The notes beneath the pieces are model-generated. The model saw only the letters and a program-made list of their open reading frames with translations, did not search any database and had not been told where the DNA came from. Position numbers and translations under genes: made by a program. From Desulfonatronaceae bacterium UBA663 (GTDB lineage Bacteria; Desulfobacterota; Desulfovibrionia; Desulfovibrionales; Desulfonatronaceae): 6,235 nt of DNA. This document shows positions 1 to 5,456 of the stretch, in pieces (within the stretch, counting starts at the first letter, position 1; each line of letters starts with the position of its first letter). The stretch covers positions 4,245 through 10,479 of the forward strand of contig DBNV01000104.1 of assembly GCA_002299865.1 (NCBI GenBank), read 5' to 3'.

Positions 1-557
1 GCCGAGGCCTCGCGCAACGCGCCGCGCCACCCCAGCGTCAGAACCCAACTCCGGGAGACCAGTGTCGGCAAAAGCCGCTCCCGTTGCGGGGCCAGCAGAA
101 CGAAGGAATTCCGGACGTCCGTTTCCTCCATGGATTTGAGCAGGGCATTGGCCGCCTCGGGAGTCAGTTCCTGGGCCTCGCCAAGGATGATGACCCGTCG
201 CCCTCCGTCATGGGGGACTTGACCGAAGAGGGGCCGCAGTTCCCTCACCGCGTCGATGCCGATCCGCCCGTCGCGACCGTCCAGATAATGCAAGTCCCTG
301 GATTCCCGGTTAAATACTCGACAACAGAGCGGACACCCGGCGCAGGGTTTCCGGACTTCGGTACAGTTCAAACCAGCGGCCCAATATAAAGCTACACATT
401 CCCGTTCCGCAGCCGTGCCTCCTTCCAGCAACAGGACCTTGGGAGGATGCTGAGCGAAGCGCTCCAGGAAACGCGCGATCCTGGCCCAATCCGGAAGGCC
501 TTGAAGTCCGCCGGACCAGGGGGTTGTTTGTTGTTGAAATTTAGTTTCTCCGGTCAA
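1..557 (-). CDS. holB: DNA polymerase III subunit delta' (HolB), N-terminal part, runs off left edge
   Basis: Non-ATPase clamp-loader subunit delta' of the replicative polymerase, acting with DnaX and HolA to load the beta clamp. 185 codons are visible and the frame stays open to base 1. Seen: a degenerate Walker A region, LLLEGGTAAER, at about residues 42-52 (no GKT, as is usual for delta'); a zinc module with Cys65, Cys72, Cys75 and Cys78 (C-x6-C-x2-C-x2-C); a degenerate Walker B and sensor stretch, RVIILGEAQELTPEAANALL, at 121-140, followed by KSMEE; and an SRC-like element reading SRS at 168-170, which keeps the arginine finger Arg169 but replaces Cys with Ser. The only plausible start after the upstream in-frame stop is TTG at 557, inside the end of purA (17-base overlap). 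It has no convincing Shine-Dalgarno sequence, so translation is probably coupled to purA. The lid and C-terminal collar domains lie outside the window. Identity is sure; the start codon is less so. Confidence 0.9.
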   Translation of the reverse strand, partial: MTGETKFQQQTTPWSGGLQGLPDWARIARFLERFAQHPPKVLLLEGGTAAERECVALYWAAGLNCTEVRKPCAGCPLCCRVFNRESRDLHYLDGRDGRIGIDAVRELRPLFGQVPHDGGRRVIILGEAQELTPEAANALLKSMEETDVRNSFVLLAPQRERLLPTLVSRSWVLTLGWRGALREAS

Positions 558-1824
558 TGGTCTGCACTCTGTCGGATCCCACGGAAATGATGCTCACCGG
601 AGTGTGCAGTTCCCGTTCAAGACGTTGGACATAATTTTTTGCCGCCTGGGGCAGGTCGTCCCAGGATTTGGCTTGACCAATATCCTCGCTCCAGCCTTCC
701 ATCTCTTCATATACCGGACAGACTTGTCCAAGCTGTCCCTGCCCTTGAGGTGGATGGCGCAGGGTCTGTCCATGCAGGACATACTCCGTGCAAATGGCGA
801 TGCGCTCCAGGCCGCTGAGCACGTCCAGCTTGGTGAGGACAATTTGGCTTACTCCGTTCAGGCGGATGGATTCGCGCAACAGGACCAGATCCAGCCAGCC
901 GCAGCGCCGTTTGCGGCCGGTGGTGGCACCGAACTCGCCACCTTTTTGCTGAAGATAATCCCCTGTGGCGTCAAAAAGCTCCGAGGGAAATGGGCCCGCC
1001 CCCACCCTGGTGGTATAGGCCTTGACAAGGCCCATGATCGTGCCCAGAGCCAGCGGAGAGCAGCCAGCCCCGGCCGATGCGTTGCCGGCCACGGTATTGG
1101 ACGAGGTGACGAAAGGATACGTGCCGTGATCAATGTCCAGGTGCGTGCCCTGGGCGCCCTCAAAGAGCACTGTTTTCCCCTGTGCTTCGGCCCTGGCGAG
1201 ATGCTCGGAAACGTCCCCCAGATAAGCGCTCAAACGTTGTCCGTGGGCGAAAACGGAGCGCAGCACCTCCTGTGCGGACAACGCCTCGACGCCGTAATGA
1301 CTCGCAAAAAGGGCGTTTTTCTCGTCCAGGGCCTGGATAACTTTGTCCCGCAACAAATCCGGTTCCAGAAAATCTCCAGCCCTGATCCCGATTCTAGCGG
1401 CCTTGTCCTCATAACACGGCCCAATGCCCCTGCCCGTGGTCCCGATTTTTTCACCGGTCCGCTTCTCCTCCCGCAACCGATCCAGAAGCCGATGGTAAGG
1501 CATGATCACATGGGTTTTCGGACTGACCACCAATCGTTCGGGACGGACGTCAATGCCGCGGGCGGCCAATCCATCCAGTTCACGACAAAACACTTCAGGA
1601 TCAAGCACGACTCCGTTGCCGATCAGACAGGTCTTGCCCGGATGCAGAATGCCGGAAGGGATAAGATGCAGGATGAAGGTTTCTCCATCGACCACCAGGG
1701 TGTGCCCGGCGTTGTTTCCGCCTTGAAAACGCACGATGAGTTCTGCTTCCTCGGTCAGGAGATCCACGATCTTCCCCTTGCCTTCATCCCCCCACTGTGT
1801 TCCGATTACGGCCACATTTGACAT
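541..1824 (-). CDS. purA: Adenylosuccinate synthetase
   Basis: Cytosolic GTP-dependent ligase joining IMP and aspartate to form adenylosuccinate, the first step of the AMP branch. It is full length at 427 residues (E. coli PurA is about 432). Seen: the GTP-binding loop GDEGKGK at 12-18 with the catalytic Asp13; NNAGH at 37-41 with the catalytic His41; the IMP-binding segment TTGRGIGP at 129-136; FEGAQG at 221-226; TRVGAGPFPSE at 272-282; GATTGRKRRCGW at 299-310; the guanine-recognition motif TKLD at 331-334; and SVGSDR at 414-419. No key residue is missing. The ATG at 1824-1822 follows AAGGAG (1836-1831) by 6 bases, a good ribosome binding site. It is the first gene of a minus-strand unit with holB overlapping its stop, and it is divergent from the mltF-like gene. 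Together with the AICAR transformylase at 4171 it covers two late steps towards AMP. Confidence 0.99.
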   Translation of the reverse strand: MSNVAVIGTQWGDEGKGKIVDLLTEEAELIVRFQGGNNAGHTLVVDGETFILHLIPSGILHPGKTCLIGNGVVLDPEVFCRELDGLAARGIDVRPERLVVSPKTHVIMPYHRLLDRLREEKRTGEKIGTTGRGIGPCYEDKAARIGIRAGDFLEPDLLRDKVIQALDEKNALFASHYGVEALSAQEVLRSVFAHGQRLSAYLGDVSEHLARAEAQGKTVLFEGAQGTHLDIDHGTYPFVTSSNTVAGNASAGAGCSPLALGTIMGLVKAYTTRVGAGPFPSELFDATGDYLQQKGGEFGATTGRKRRCGWLDLVLLRESIRLNGVSQIVLTKLDVLSGLERIAICTEYVLHGQTLRHPPQGQGQLGQVCPVYEEMEGWSEDIGQAKSWDDLPQAAKNYVQRLERELHTPVSIISVGSDRVQTIDRRN

Positions 1825-1830
1825 TCCTTG

Positions 1831-1836
1831 CTCCTT
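1831..1836 (-). promoter_or_regulatory. purA ribosome binding site
   Basis: AAGGAG on the minus strand, 6 bases before the purA ATG. It fixes the start at 1824. Confidence 0.85.
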
Positions 1837-1841
1837 GAAAC

Positions 1842-1877
1842 TATAATTATATTCTTTCGCAACACGGCTCCATGCAA
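1842..1877 (-). promoter_or_regulatory. Candidate purA promoter with palindromic -10
   Basis: TATAATTATA at 1842-1851 is a perfect 10-bp palindrome, so a consensus TATAAT can be read on either strand. On the minus strand TATAAT (1851-1846) would give a very short leader of about 14 bases ending in the AAGGAG site. The best -35-like hexamer is TTGCAT (1877-1872), but its spacing is 20 bases, which is long. I give weight only to the -10 and its position. Confidence 0.4.
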
Positions 1878-1942
1878 CTAAAAAAGGCCGCTCCCAAAGT
1901 CAACGTGCGCGGTTTGCCTTCCTGGTTGCCCGTTGGGTTTGC

Positions 1943-2063
1943 CGATGCAACGATGCCCCGCGTCCTTAAGTTTTGCAACTGTTTCCTGTTCCTCACCGCA
2001 TATCCAATCGTTGCATTGCCGCCATGTCCGCATAATCCGCCGCATCCGATGCATTCGATGCAT
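1943..2063. repeat. CGATGCA motif cluster with long-range inverted repeat
   Basis: CGATGCA occurs at 1943-1949, with one mismatch at 1951-1957 (CGATGCC), and as CGATGCAT at 2047-2054 and 2056-2063. The first pair has an 8-base period and the last pair a 9-base period. A reversed copy, ATCGTTGCAT at 2007-2016, is the exact complement of ATGCAACGAT at 1945-1954 (10 bp, 52-base loop). The arrangement could be a multi-site operator or part of a folded mltF leader. No specific regulator is implied by the sequence. Confidence 0.4.
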
Positions 2064-2066
2064 GAC

Positions 2067-2090
2067 CACGGTGCCGCACCCGTGCTTTTT
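2067..2090 (+). terminator. Terminator-like hairpin plus T5 directly before the mltF-like start
   Basis: CACGG at 2067-2071 pairs with CCGTG at 2080-2084. The stem extends inward by TG/CA with C2079 bulged, leaving a 3-base CCG loop. TTTTT follows at 2086-2090, one base after the stem, and the ATG lies 8 bases after the T-run. On the minus strand no T-run follows, so it would act only on plus-strand transcripts. It may be an intrinsic terminator or attenuator in the leader of the mltF-like gene. The stem is short, so this is uncertain. Confidence 0.35.
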
Positions 2091-2098
2091 CGCGATAC

Positions 2099-3544
2099 AT
2101 GATGAATACACGCCCATCCGCCTTTTTTCCAGCCAAGGAACGCTTTCTGGTCTTTTGCCTGGTATTCCTGCAACTGATCCTGCTTGGCAGAATACTCTGG
2201 AGCACTAGCCCGCCGGGCTTGATCATGCCTGTTGTCAGGGTCTTGGCCCCGCAGTCCGAACTGGTCCACACCCACCTCTCTCCCTATGGTCCCGGATTTG
2301 AGAGGGAACTGGTGGAGTTGTTCGCCGCTCAGGCCGGTTTCCACCCCGTATGGCTGCATATGCACACCCCGGAAGCGGCGTGGCCGATGCTTCAGGCCGG
2401 ACATGCGGACCTGCTGATCGGCGTGGACGATGCGCCGAAATTCGCCCCCCGGACCAGGATCTCGCGCCGGATCGCCTCCGGACCGGTCTACGTCCATCAT
2501 CCCGTGGCCGTTGTTCATCAACATCCATACAAAGGGCTGTCGGATAGTTCCGATTTGTGCGGACACAGGCTCATGGTTCCAGACAACCCTGCCTTCCAAA
2601 AAATCTCCCGCGACCTGCTTGATGAACAGGATTGCCCAGTTACGGTTCTGTTGACCGATAACGGCCCCCTGCCGATTCAATTCGCAGCCATGCAACGGAC
2701 CGACTCCAGGTTTGCCCTGGTGGACGCGGGCAGATACAGGATGTGGCAGCCGTTTTTCCCGGAAATCCAGCTCTCCAAGTTGCTGGACGCTTCCATTGGG
2801 TATAGATGGTTCTGGGGAAAGCATAATGACAGGATGAACGCCGCTCTTGAAACCTTTTGGACAAAAAAACTAAACAGCGAAGCTTTCACCGATTTGTGGG
2901 ATAAATATTTCGGTTTTTTCCCGGAACGGTTCAACCGGTTCGAATTGTATCACTTTGCGGGTCGACTCAAGTACGACCTGCCCCGCTTTAACGAAACCAT
3001 CGCCGAGGCCGCCAGGCGCTACGACATAGACCCGTTGCTGCTGGTGGCCCTGATTTATCACGAATCCAGATTCGACGCCCAGGCCGTCAGCCCGACCGGT
3101 GTCCGCGGGATCATGCAGATCACTCAGGCCACGGCGTACGCCCTGGGCATGGACAACCCGAACGACCCCAGGCAAAGCATCCTGGCAGGTGCCAGATACT
3201 TAAGACAGATATGGGAACGCTTGGACAGGGAAGATCTGGCCTATTGGGACCGCTGGTTTTTGACCCTTTCAGCCTACAACCAAGGGCTGGGACATACCTG
3301 GGACGCCATGGAACTGGCCAAAAATCTGGGGCTGCGGGAAACGAGTTGGAAAAACGTGAAACAGGTGTTTCCCTTGCTCAGCCAGCGGAAATACTATTCC
3401 AAAGCCCGCCATGGATTCACGCGCGGACGCGAGGCCGTGGCCCATGTGGAATCCGTGCGCTATTATTACTATATCCTGCACGGCCTACTCAACCTTGGGC
3501 GGGACAAAGGGGAGCACCTTGGCCGGCTTGGATTGACCGGCTAG
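2099..3544 (+). CDS. mltF: Membrane-bound lytic murein transglycosylase F-like protein
   Basis: Probable periplasmic, inner-membrane-anchored enzyme cleaving the MurNAc-GlcNAc bond of peptidoglycan to form 1,6-anhydro ends. 481 residues. Seen in order: a short basic N-terminus and one hydrophobic segment at about 16-34, with no lipobox, so an anchor or uncleaved signal; a family-3 solute-binding-like domain at about 45-275; and an SLT domain at about 298-460. The SLT catalytic Glu322 lies in HESRF, followed by SPTGVRGIMQIT at 331-342 and the AYNQG motif at 392-396. This two-domain order is that of MltF, where the solute-binding domain is regulatory. The ATG at 2099 is the only usual start after an in-frame stop at 2063-2065 (ATG at 2102 is a near alternative). 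No Shine-Dalgarno sequence precedes it, and a hairpin with a T-run sits immediately upstream. Its last 60 bases overlap the 3' end of the opposing small gene. Confidence 0.92.
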   Translation: MMNTRPSAFFPAKERFLVFCLVFLQLILLGRILWSTSPPGLIMPVVRVLAPQSELVHTHLSPYGPGFERELVELFAAQAGFHPVWLHMHTPEAAWPMLQAGHADLLIGVDDAPKFAPRTRISRRIASGPVYVHHPVAVVHQHPYKGLSDSSDLCGHRLMVPDNPAFQKISRDLLDEQDCPVTVLLTDNGPLPIQFAAMQRTDSRFALVDAGRYRMWQPFFPEIQLSKLLDASIGYRWFWGKHNDRMNAALETFWTKKLNSEAFTDLWDKYFGFFPERFNRFELYHFAGRLKYDLPRFNETIAEAARRYDIDPLLLVALIYHESRFDAQAVSPTGVRGIMQITQATAYALGMDNPNDPRQSILAGARYLRQIWERLDREDLAYWDRWFLTLSAYNQGLGHTWDAMELAKNLGLRETSWKNVKQVFPLLSQRKYYSKARHGFTRGREAVAHVESVRYYYYILHGLLNLGRDKGEHLGRLGLTG

Positions 3545-3808
3545 ATCTCCTAAGTCCGCCATGGTCACAGGCAAAGGCGACACCACCGGAGTTTGCCCCG
3601 GTTTTTGCAAGGCTGCCCAGTGGTGGTTGAACAAATGATTCTTCCAGCGCAAAGTCTGAATCATCCCCAGCACCAGCACGGCCTGTTCCCATTTTTTCGT
3701 GGGCTGGAAATCCCTGACCACGCCCTCGTATTTATCCCACAGGGAAGTCAGGGATGCCTCGTCAAGGGCGATAAGCTGCTCGGCCATCTTGATTAACACC
3801 TTTTCCAC
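3485..3808 (-). CDS. Small protein of unknown function, 107 residues
   Basis: I do not recognise the family. It starts with GTG at 3808, preceded by AAAGGAA (3820-3814) with 5 bases between, and has a promoter candidate 80-110 bases upstream, so it looks like a real gene. ATG at 3787 (Met8) is a weaker alternative start. The product is soluble in appearance: residues 1-65 are probably helical with Trp24, Trp40, Trp55 and Trp64, and the motif FQPTKKWEQA at 34-43 is distinctive. Residues 68-107 are rich in Pro, Val and Lys and probably unstructured. There is no signal peptide, membrane span or cysteine pair. The last 60 bases, including the stop, lie antisense to the end of the mltF-like gene, so the two genes converge with no terminator between them. 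The predicted leader carries 15-bp tandem repeats. Confidence 0.75.
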   Translation of the reverse strand: MEKVLIKMAEQLIALDEASLTSLWDKYEGVVRDFQPTKKWEQAVLVLGMIQTLRWKNHLFNHHWAALQKPGQTPVVSPLPVTMADLGDLAGQSKPAKVLPFVPPKVE

Positions 3809-3813
3809 GGGTA

Positions 3814-3820
3814 TTCCTTT
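3814..3820 (-). promoter_or_regulatory. Ribosome binding site for the small gene, decides GTG start
   Basis: AAAGGAA on the minus strand, 5 bases before GTG 3808. It supports GTG over the internal ATG at 3787. Confidence 0.65.
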
Positions 3821-3833
3821 TTGTTGTTGGACA

Positions 3834-3846
3834 CGCGGGATCCGCG
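3834..3846. repeat. Short inverted repeat in the small gene's leader
   Basis: CGCGG at 3834-3838 pairs with CCGCG at 3842-3846 over a 3-base loop. It lies between the tandem repeats and the ribosome binding site of the minus-strand small gene. No T-run follows on either strand, so it is not a classical terminator. Confidence 0.45.
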
Positions 3847-3884
3847 ACCGGTTAGACCGGAACCGGTTAGACCGGAACCGGTCG
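3845..3884. repeat. 15-bp tandem repeat, 2.4 copies, with palindromic ends
   Basis: ACCGGTTAGACCGGA is repeated exactly at 3847-3861 and 3862-3876, and a third copy begins at 3877 and breaks off after ACCGGT. The ends are complementary: CGACCGGTT at 3845-3853 and AACCGGTCG at 3876-3884 form a 9-bp stem, and AACCGGTT at 3861-3868 is itself a palindrome. In RNA the long 9-bp stem competes with small local hairpins such as GACCG/CGGTC. It lies within the predicted 5' leader of the minus-strand small gene and could be a DNA-protein binding array or an RNA switch. Period, exactness and symmetry are directly seen; the role is inferred. Confidence 0.8.
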
Positions 3885-3894
3885 TCGTGAAGCC

Positions 3895-3923
3895 ATCTTA
3901 AGCCTTCCCTCGCCTGTTTTCAA
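3895..3923 (-). promoter_or_regulatory. Candidate sigma70 promoter for the small minus-strand gene
   Basis: On the minus strand, TTGAAA (3923-3918) and TAAGAT (3900-3895) are separated by 17 bases: 5/6 and 4/6 matches at ideal spacing. The start would fall near 3888, giving a leader of about 80 bases that contains the 15-bp repeats and the CGCGG hairpin. Confidence 0.5.
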
Positions 3924-3935
3924 GCCGCATCCGCA

Positions 3936-3993
3936 GGCGTCTTGGGCTATACACAACATCGAAAGACGTTGCGTATGCGGGTGACAGGACGCC
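3936..3993. repeat. 58-nt imperfect hairpin with GAAA loop
   Basis: Outer stem: GGCGTCTTG at 3936-3944 pairs with CAGGACGCC at 3985-3993 (9 bp, one T-G wobble). Asymmetric internal loop: GGCT at 3945-3948 faces GCGGGTGA at 3977-3984. Inner stem: ATACACAACATC at 3949-3960 pairs with GACGTTGCGTAT at 3965-3976 (12 positions, two A-C mismatches), closed by the loop GAAA at 3961-3964. On the minus strand the two A-C mismatches become G-U wobbles, so the inner stem would be unbroken there, while the outer stem gains one mismatch. It lies between two divergent promoters. It could be a structured RNA of either strand or an extended operator. I could not match it to a riboswitch class I know. Confidence 0.55.
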
Positions 3994-4013
3994 GATGATC
4001 ATGAGATCATCGG
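3992..4013. repeat. Perfect 9-bp hairpin, overlaps the previous stem by two bases
   Basis: CCGATGATC at 3992-4000 is exactly complementary to GATCATCGG at 4005-4013, with ATGA between. C3992 and C3993 are also the last two bases of the preceding outer stem, so the two structures compete for them. As DNA it reads as a 4-base-spaced dyad suited to a dimeric regulator. No T-run follows on either strand. The palindrome AGGCCGGCCT follows directly at 4015-4024. Confidence 0.65.
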
Positions 4014-4052
4014 GAGGCCGGCCTTGAAAGCGGACAGCGCCGTGCTTTTCCG

Positions 4053-4080
4053 TTGGCCGAAACATTGAAAATGCTAGGAT
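4053..4080 (+). promoter_or_regulatory. Candidate purH promoter, extended -10
   Basis: TGC precedes TAGGAT (4075-4080), an extended -10 with 4/6 hexamer match. TTGGCC (4053-4058) lies 16 bases upstream as a 4/6 -35. The start would be near 4087, giving an 84-base leader. If correct, the hairpins at 3936-4013 lie upstream of the transcript and would act as DNA. Confidence 0.4.
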
Positions 4081-4106
4081 GGATTTTCGACGTCATGTAC
4101 AACAGG

Positions 4107-4126
4107 GCAGCCCGCGCAAGGGCGGC
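4107..4126 (+). other. Leader hairpin of purH
   Basis: GCAGCCC at 4107-4113 pairs with GGGCGGC at 4120-4126 except for one A-G mismatch, loop GCGCAA. AATCTTT follows, too weak a T-run for a confident terminator. It could be an attenuator stem or just a leader fold. Confidence 0.35.
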
Positions 4127-4160
4127 AATCTTTAAGGCGTCCCCACAAGCAAAAAAAAAC

Positions 4161-4165
4161 AGGAG
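4161..4165 (+). promoter_or_regulatory. purH ribosome binding site
   Basis: AGGAG, 5 bases before ATG 4171 and directly after A9-C. It fixes the start. Confidence 0.85.
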
Positions 4166-4170
4166 CCCCG

Positions 4171-5445
4171 ATGCCAAACCTCAAAGACATGTACAAAACC
4201 ATCTCAAATGACCCCTTTCCCCAGGACATGACCCTGCGCCTGGGGGACCAGGAACTCCACTTTCGCAAACGCACCTGGAACATTCAAGGCGAGGAGCGCG
4301 GACTGCGTTACGGGGAAAATCCGGATCAACCGGCGGCCTTGTACGCCCTGACCAAATGCTCCCTCAACCTGGGAGGTGTTGCCTTTCATCCCGCCGGACA
4401 CGGCCTGGTTTCCGCCCTGTCGGAACAGGACATGCTTCAAACCGGCAAACATCCGGGCAAAATCAATCTCACGGACGTGGACAACGGCATCAATATCCTG
4501 CAGTACCTGCACGCCAAGCCCGCCGCCGTGATCCTCAAACACAACAACCCCTGCGGGGCTGCCTGGAGCGAGGAGGGGCTGGACACAGCGCTGTCCAGGG
4601 CCTTCTGGAGCGATCGTATCGCGGCCTTTGGCGGCGCGGTAGTGGTCAATCGCCCTGTAGACGCAGCTTGCGCGGATTTTTTGAGTGAATTTTACTTCGA
4701 AGTCGTTGCCGCGCCTGATTTTGCACCCCAGGCCTTGGAGGTGCTCAAAAAACGCAACTACCTGCGCATCTTAAGGATCCCCGGCCTAGCACGCCTGGAT
4801 GAACTGATGGGAGCGCCTTTTCTGGATCTCAAGTCCTTGGCGGACGGCGGACTGATTGTGCAGTTTTCCTTCCGCAACAGAATCCGTTCGGCCGCCGACT
4901 TCCTGCCGGCCAAGGCTATCAAGGGCGCTGTCCTGATTCAGGCCAAAACCCCCACTGCCCGGGAAATGGACGATTTGTTGTTCGCCTGGGCTGTGGAGGC
5001 CGGAGTGACTTCCAACTCCGTGCTCTTTGCCCGCAACGGCGCCACCGTGGCCGTGGGCACCGGCGAGCAGGACCGGGTCGGTTGCGTCCAGTTGGCCATT
5101 CACAAAGCCCACATCAAATACGCCGACTGGCTCTGCTTTACGGAACTGAAGCGATCCCTGTACGAATTGCAGCAACAAGCGCTCACCGACGCTAAGGCCC
5201 AAGCCACGCTCGCAGATATCGAATCCAGCACCCGGCTGGCCAAGGGTGGGCTGCCTGGCAGCGTCATGGTTTCAGACGGCTTTTTTCCATTCCGCGACGG
5301 AGTAGATTTAGCCGTGGCTCAGGGTGTTACGGCCATTGCCCAGCCGGGCGGCTCTGTTCGGGACTTCGAGGTCATCGAGGCCGTCAACCAGGCTGATCCT
5401 CAAGTGGCTATGGTCTTCACCGGACAACGCTCCTTCAAGCATTGA
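4171..5445 (+). CDS. purH: Stand-alone AICAR transformylase (PurH C-terminal half, no IMP cyclohydrolase domain)
   Basis: Transfers the formyl group of 10-formyltetrahydrofolate to AICAR, giving FAICAR, the penultimate step to IMP; cytosolic. 424 residues against about 530 for the two-domain PurH. Seen: LRYGENPDQ at 45-53, which in fused PurH sits at the start of the transformylase half; KHNNPCG at 123-129 with the catalytic Lys123-His124 pair; GGAVVVNRPVD at 154-164; SNSV at 281-284 with the conserved Asn282; FFPFRDG at 371-377; QPGGSVRD at 391-398; and the C-terminal FTGQRSFKH. The first 40 residues replace the cyclohydrolase domain (about 200 residues in fused PurH) and do not resemble its MGS-like fold. 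The start has a good ribosome binding site, so this is not a truncation by misplaced start. A separate IMP cyclohydrolase must exist elsewhere. It heads a plus-strand unit with the RNB-family gene. Confidence 0.95.
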   Translation: MPNLKDMYKTISNDPFPQDMTLRLGDQELHFRKRTWNIQGEERGLRYGENPDQPAALYALTKCSLNLGGVAFHPAGHGLVSALSEQDMLQTGKHPGKINLTDVDNGINILQYLHAKPAAVILKHNNPCGAAWSEEGLDTALSRAFWSDRIAAFGGAVVVNRPVDAACADFLSEFYFEVVAAPDFAPQALEVLKKRNYLRILRIPGLARLDELMGAPFLDLKSLADGGLIVQFSFRNRIRSAADFLPAKAIKGAVLIQAKTPTAREMDDLLFAWAVEAGVTSNSVLFARNGATVAVGTGEQDRVGCVQLAIHKAHIKYADWLCFTELKRSLYELQQQALTDAKAQATLADIESSTRLAKGGLPGSVMVSDGFFPFRDGVDLAVAQGVTAIAQPGGSVRDFEVIEAVNQADPQVAMVFTGQRSFKH

Positions 5446-5456
5446 TCGCAAACCGC

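Larger units (their letters stand above)
1837..2098. other. Divergent intergenic region purA / mltF-like gene
   Basis: About 270 bases between the two divergent start codons, with no convincing gene. Open frames here are short and have no ribosome binding site or recognisable product. It holds the purA -10 candidate, a cluster of CGATGCA motifs with an inverted copy, and a hairpin plus T5 just before the plus-strand gene (listed separately). I found no good sigma70 promoter for the mltF-like gene. CATAAT at 2031-2036 is a -10-like hexamer, but the hexamer 17 bases upstream is poor. Confidence 0.6.
3885..4170. other. Structured intergenic region upstream of purH
   Basis: The part of the 362-bp divergent gap that faces purH. 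I see no protein-coding gene here. Besides the listed hairpins, GGCC at 4019-4022 and 4055-4058 can enclose a GAAAGC/GCTTTTC stem (4026-4031 with 4044-4050, one bulged T), so almost everything between 3936 and 4060 can fold. A run of nine A (4151-4159) lies just before the purH ribosome binding site. Confidence 0.55.

Noticed and set aside
84..389. 101-codon plus-strand frame opposite holB
   Set aside because: Shadow of the delta' coding strand, which shows the zinc module and Walker-like motifs.
604..1821. 405-codon open frame on the plus strand opposite purA
   Set aside because: It lies exactly antisense to purA, has no recognisable domain, and its length follows from the GC-rich codon use of the real gene.
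1872..2102. Small genes in the purA/mltF gap (76 codons plus strand, 79 codons minus strand)
   Set aside because: No ribosome binding site, no plausible protein character, and they overlap the motif cluster and hairpin.
1847..2824. 325-codon minus-strand open frame opposite the mltF-like gene
   Set aside because: Antisense to a clear two-domain transglycosylase, with no family resemblance and a composition typical of shadow frames.
3845..3884. CRISPR-like repeats
   Set aside because: The 15-bp units are directly contiguous with no spacers.
3936..4060. ZTP (pfl) riboswitch upstream of a purine gene
   Set aside because: The biology fits and GTGAC at 3981-3985 is suggestive, but the order of stems is wrong and the conserved CCGCCTGGGC element is not found downstream.
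4054..4068. Sigma54 promoter (TGGC at 4054, TTGA at 4065 with correct spacing)
   Set aside because: The essential GC at -12 is GA here and half of the -24 element does not match.
4107..4133. Intrinsic terminator before purH
   Set aside because: The stem is acceptable but the following AATCTTTAAGG is not a proper T-run, so it is listed only as a leader hairpin.
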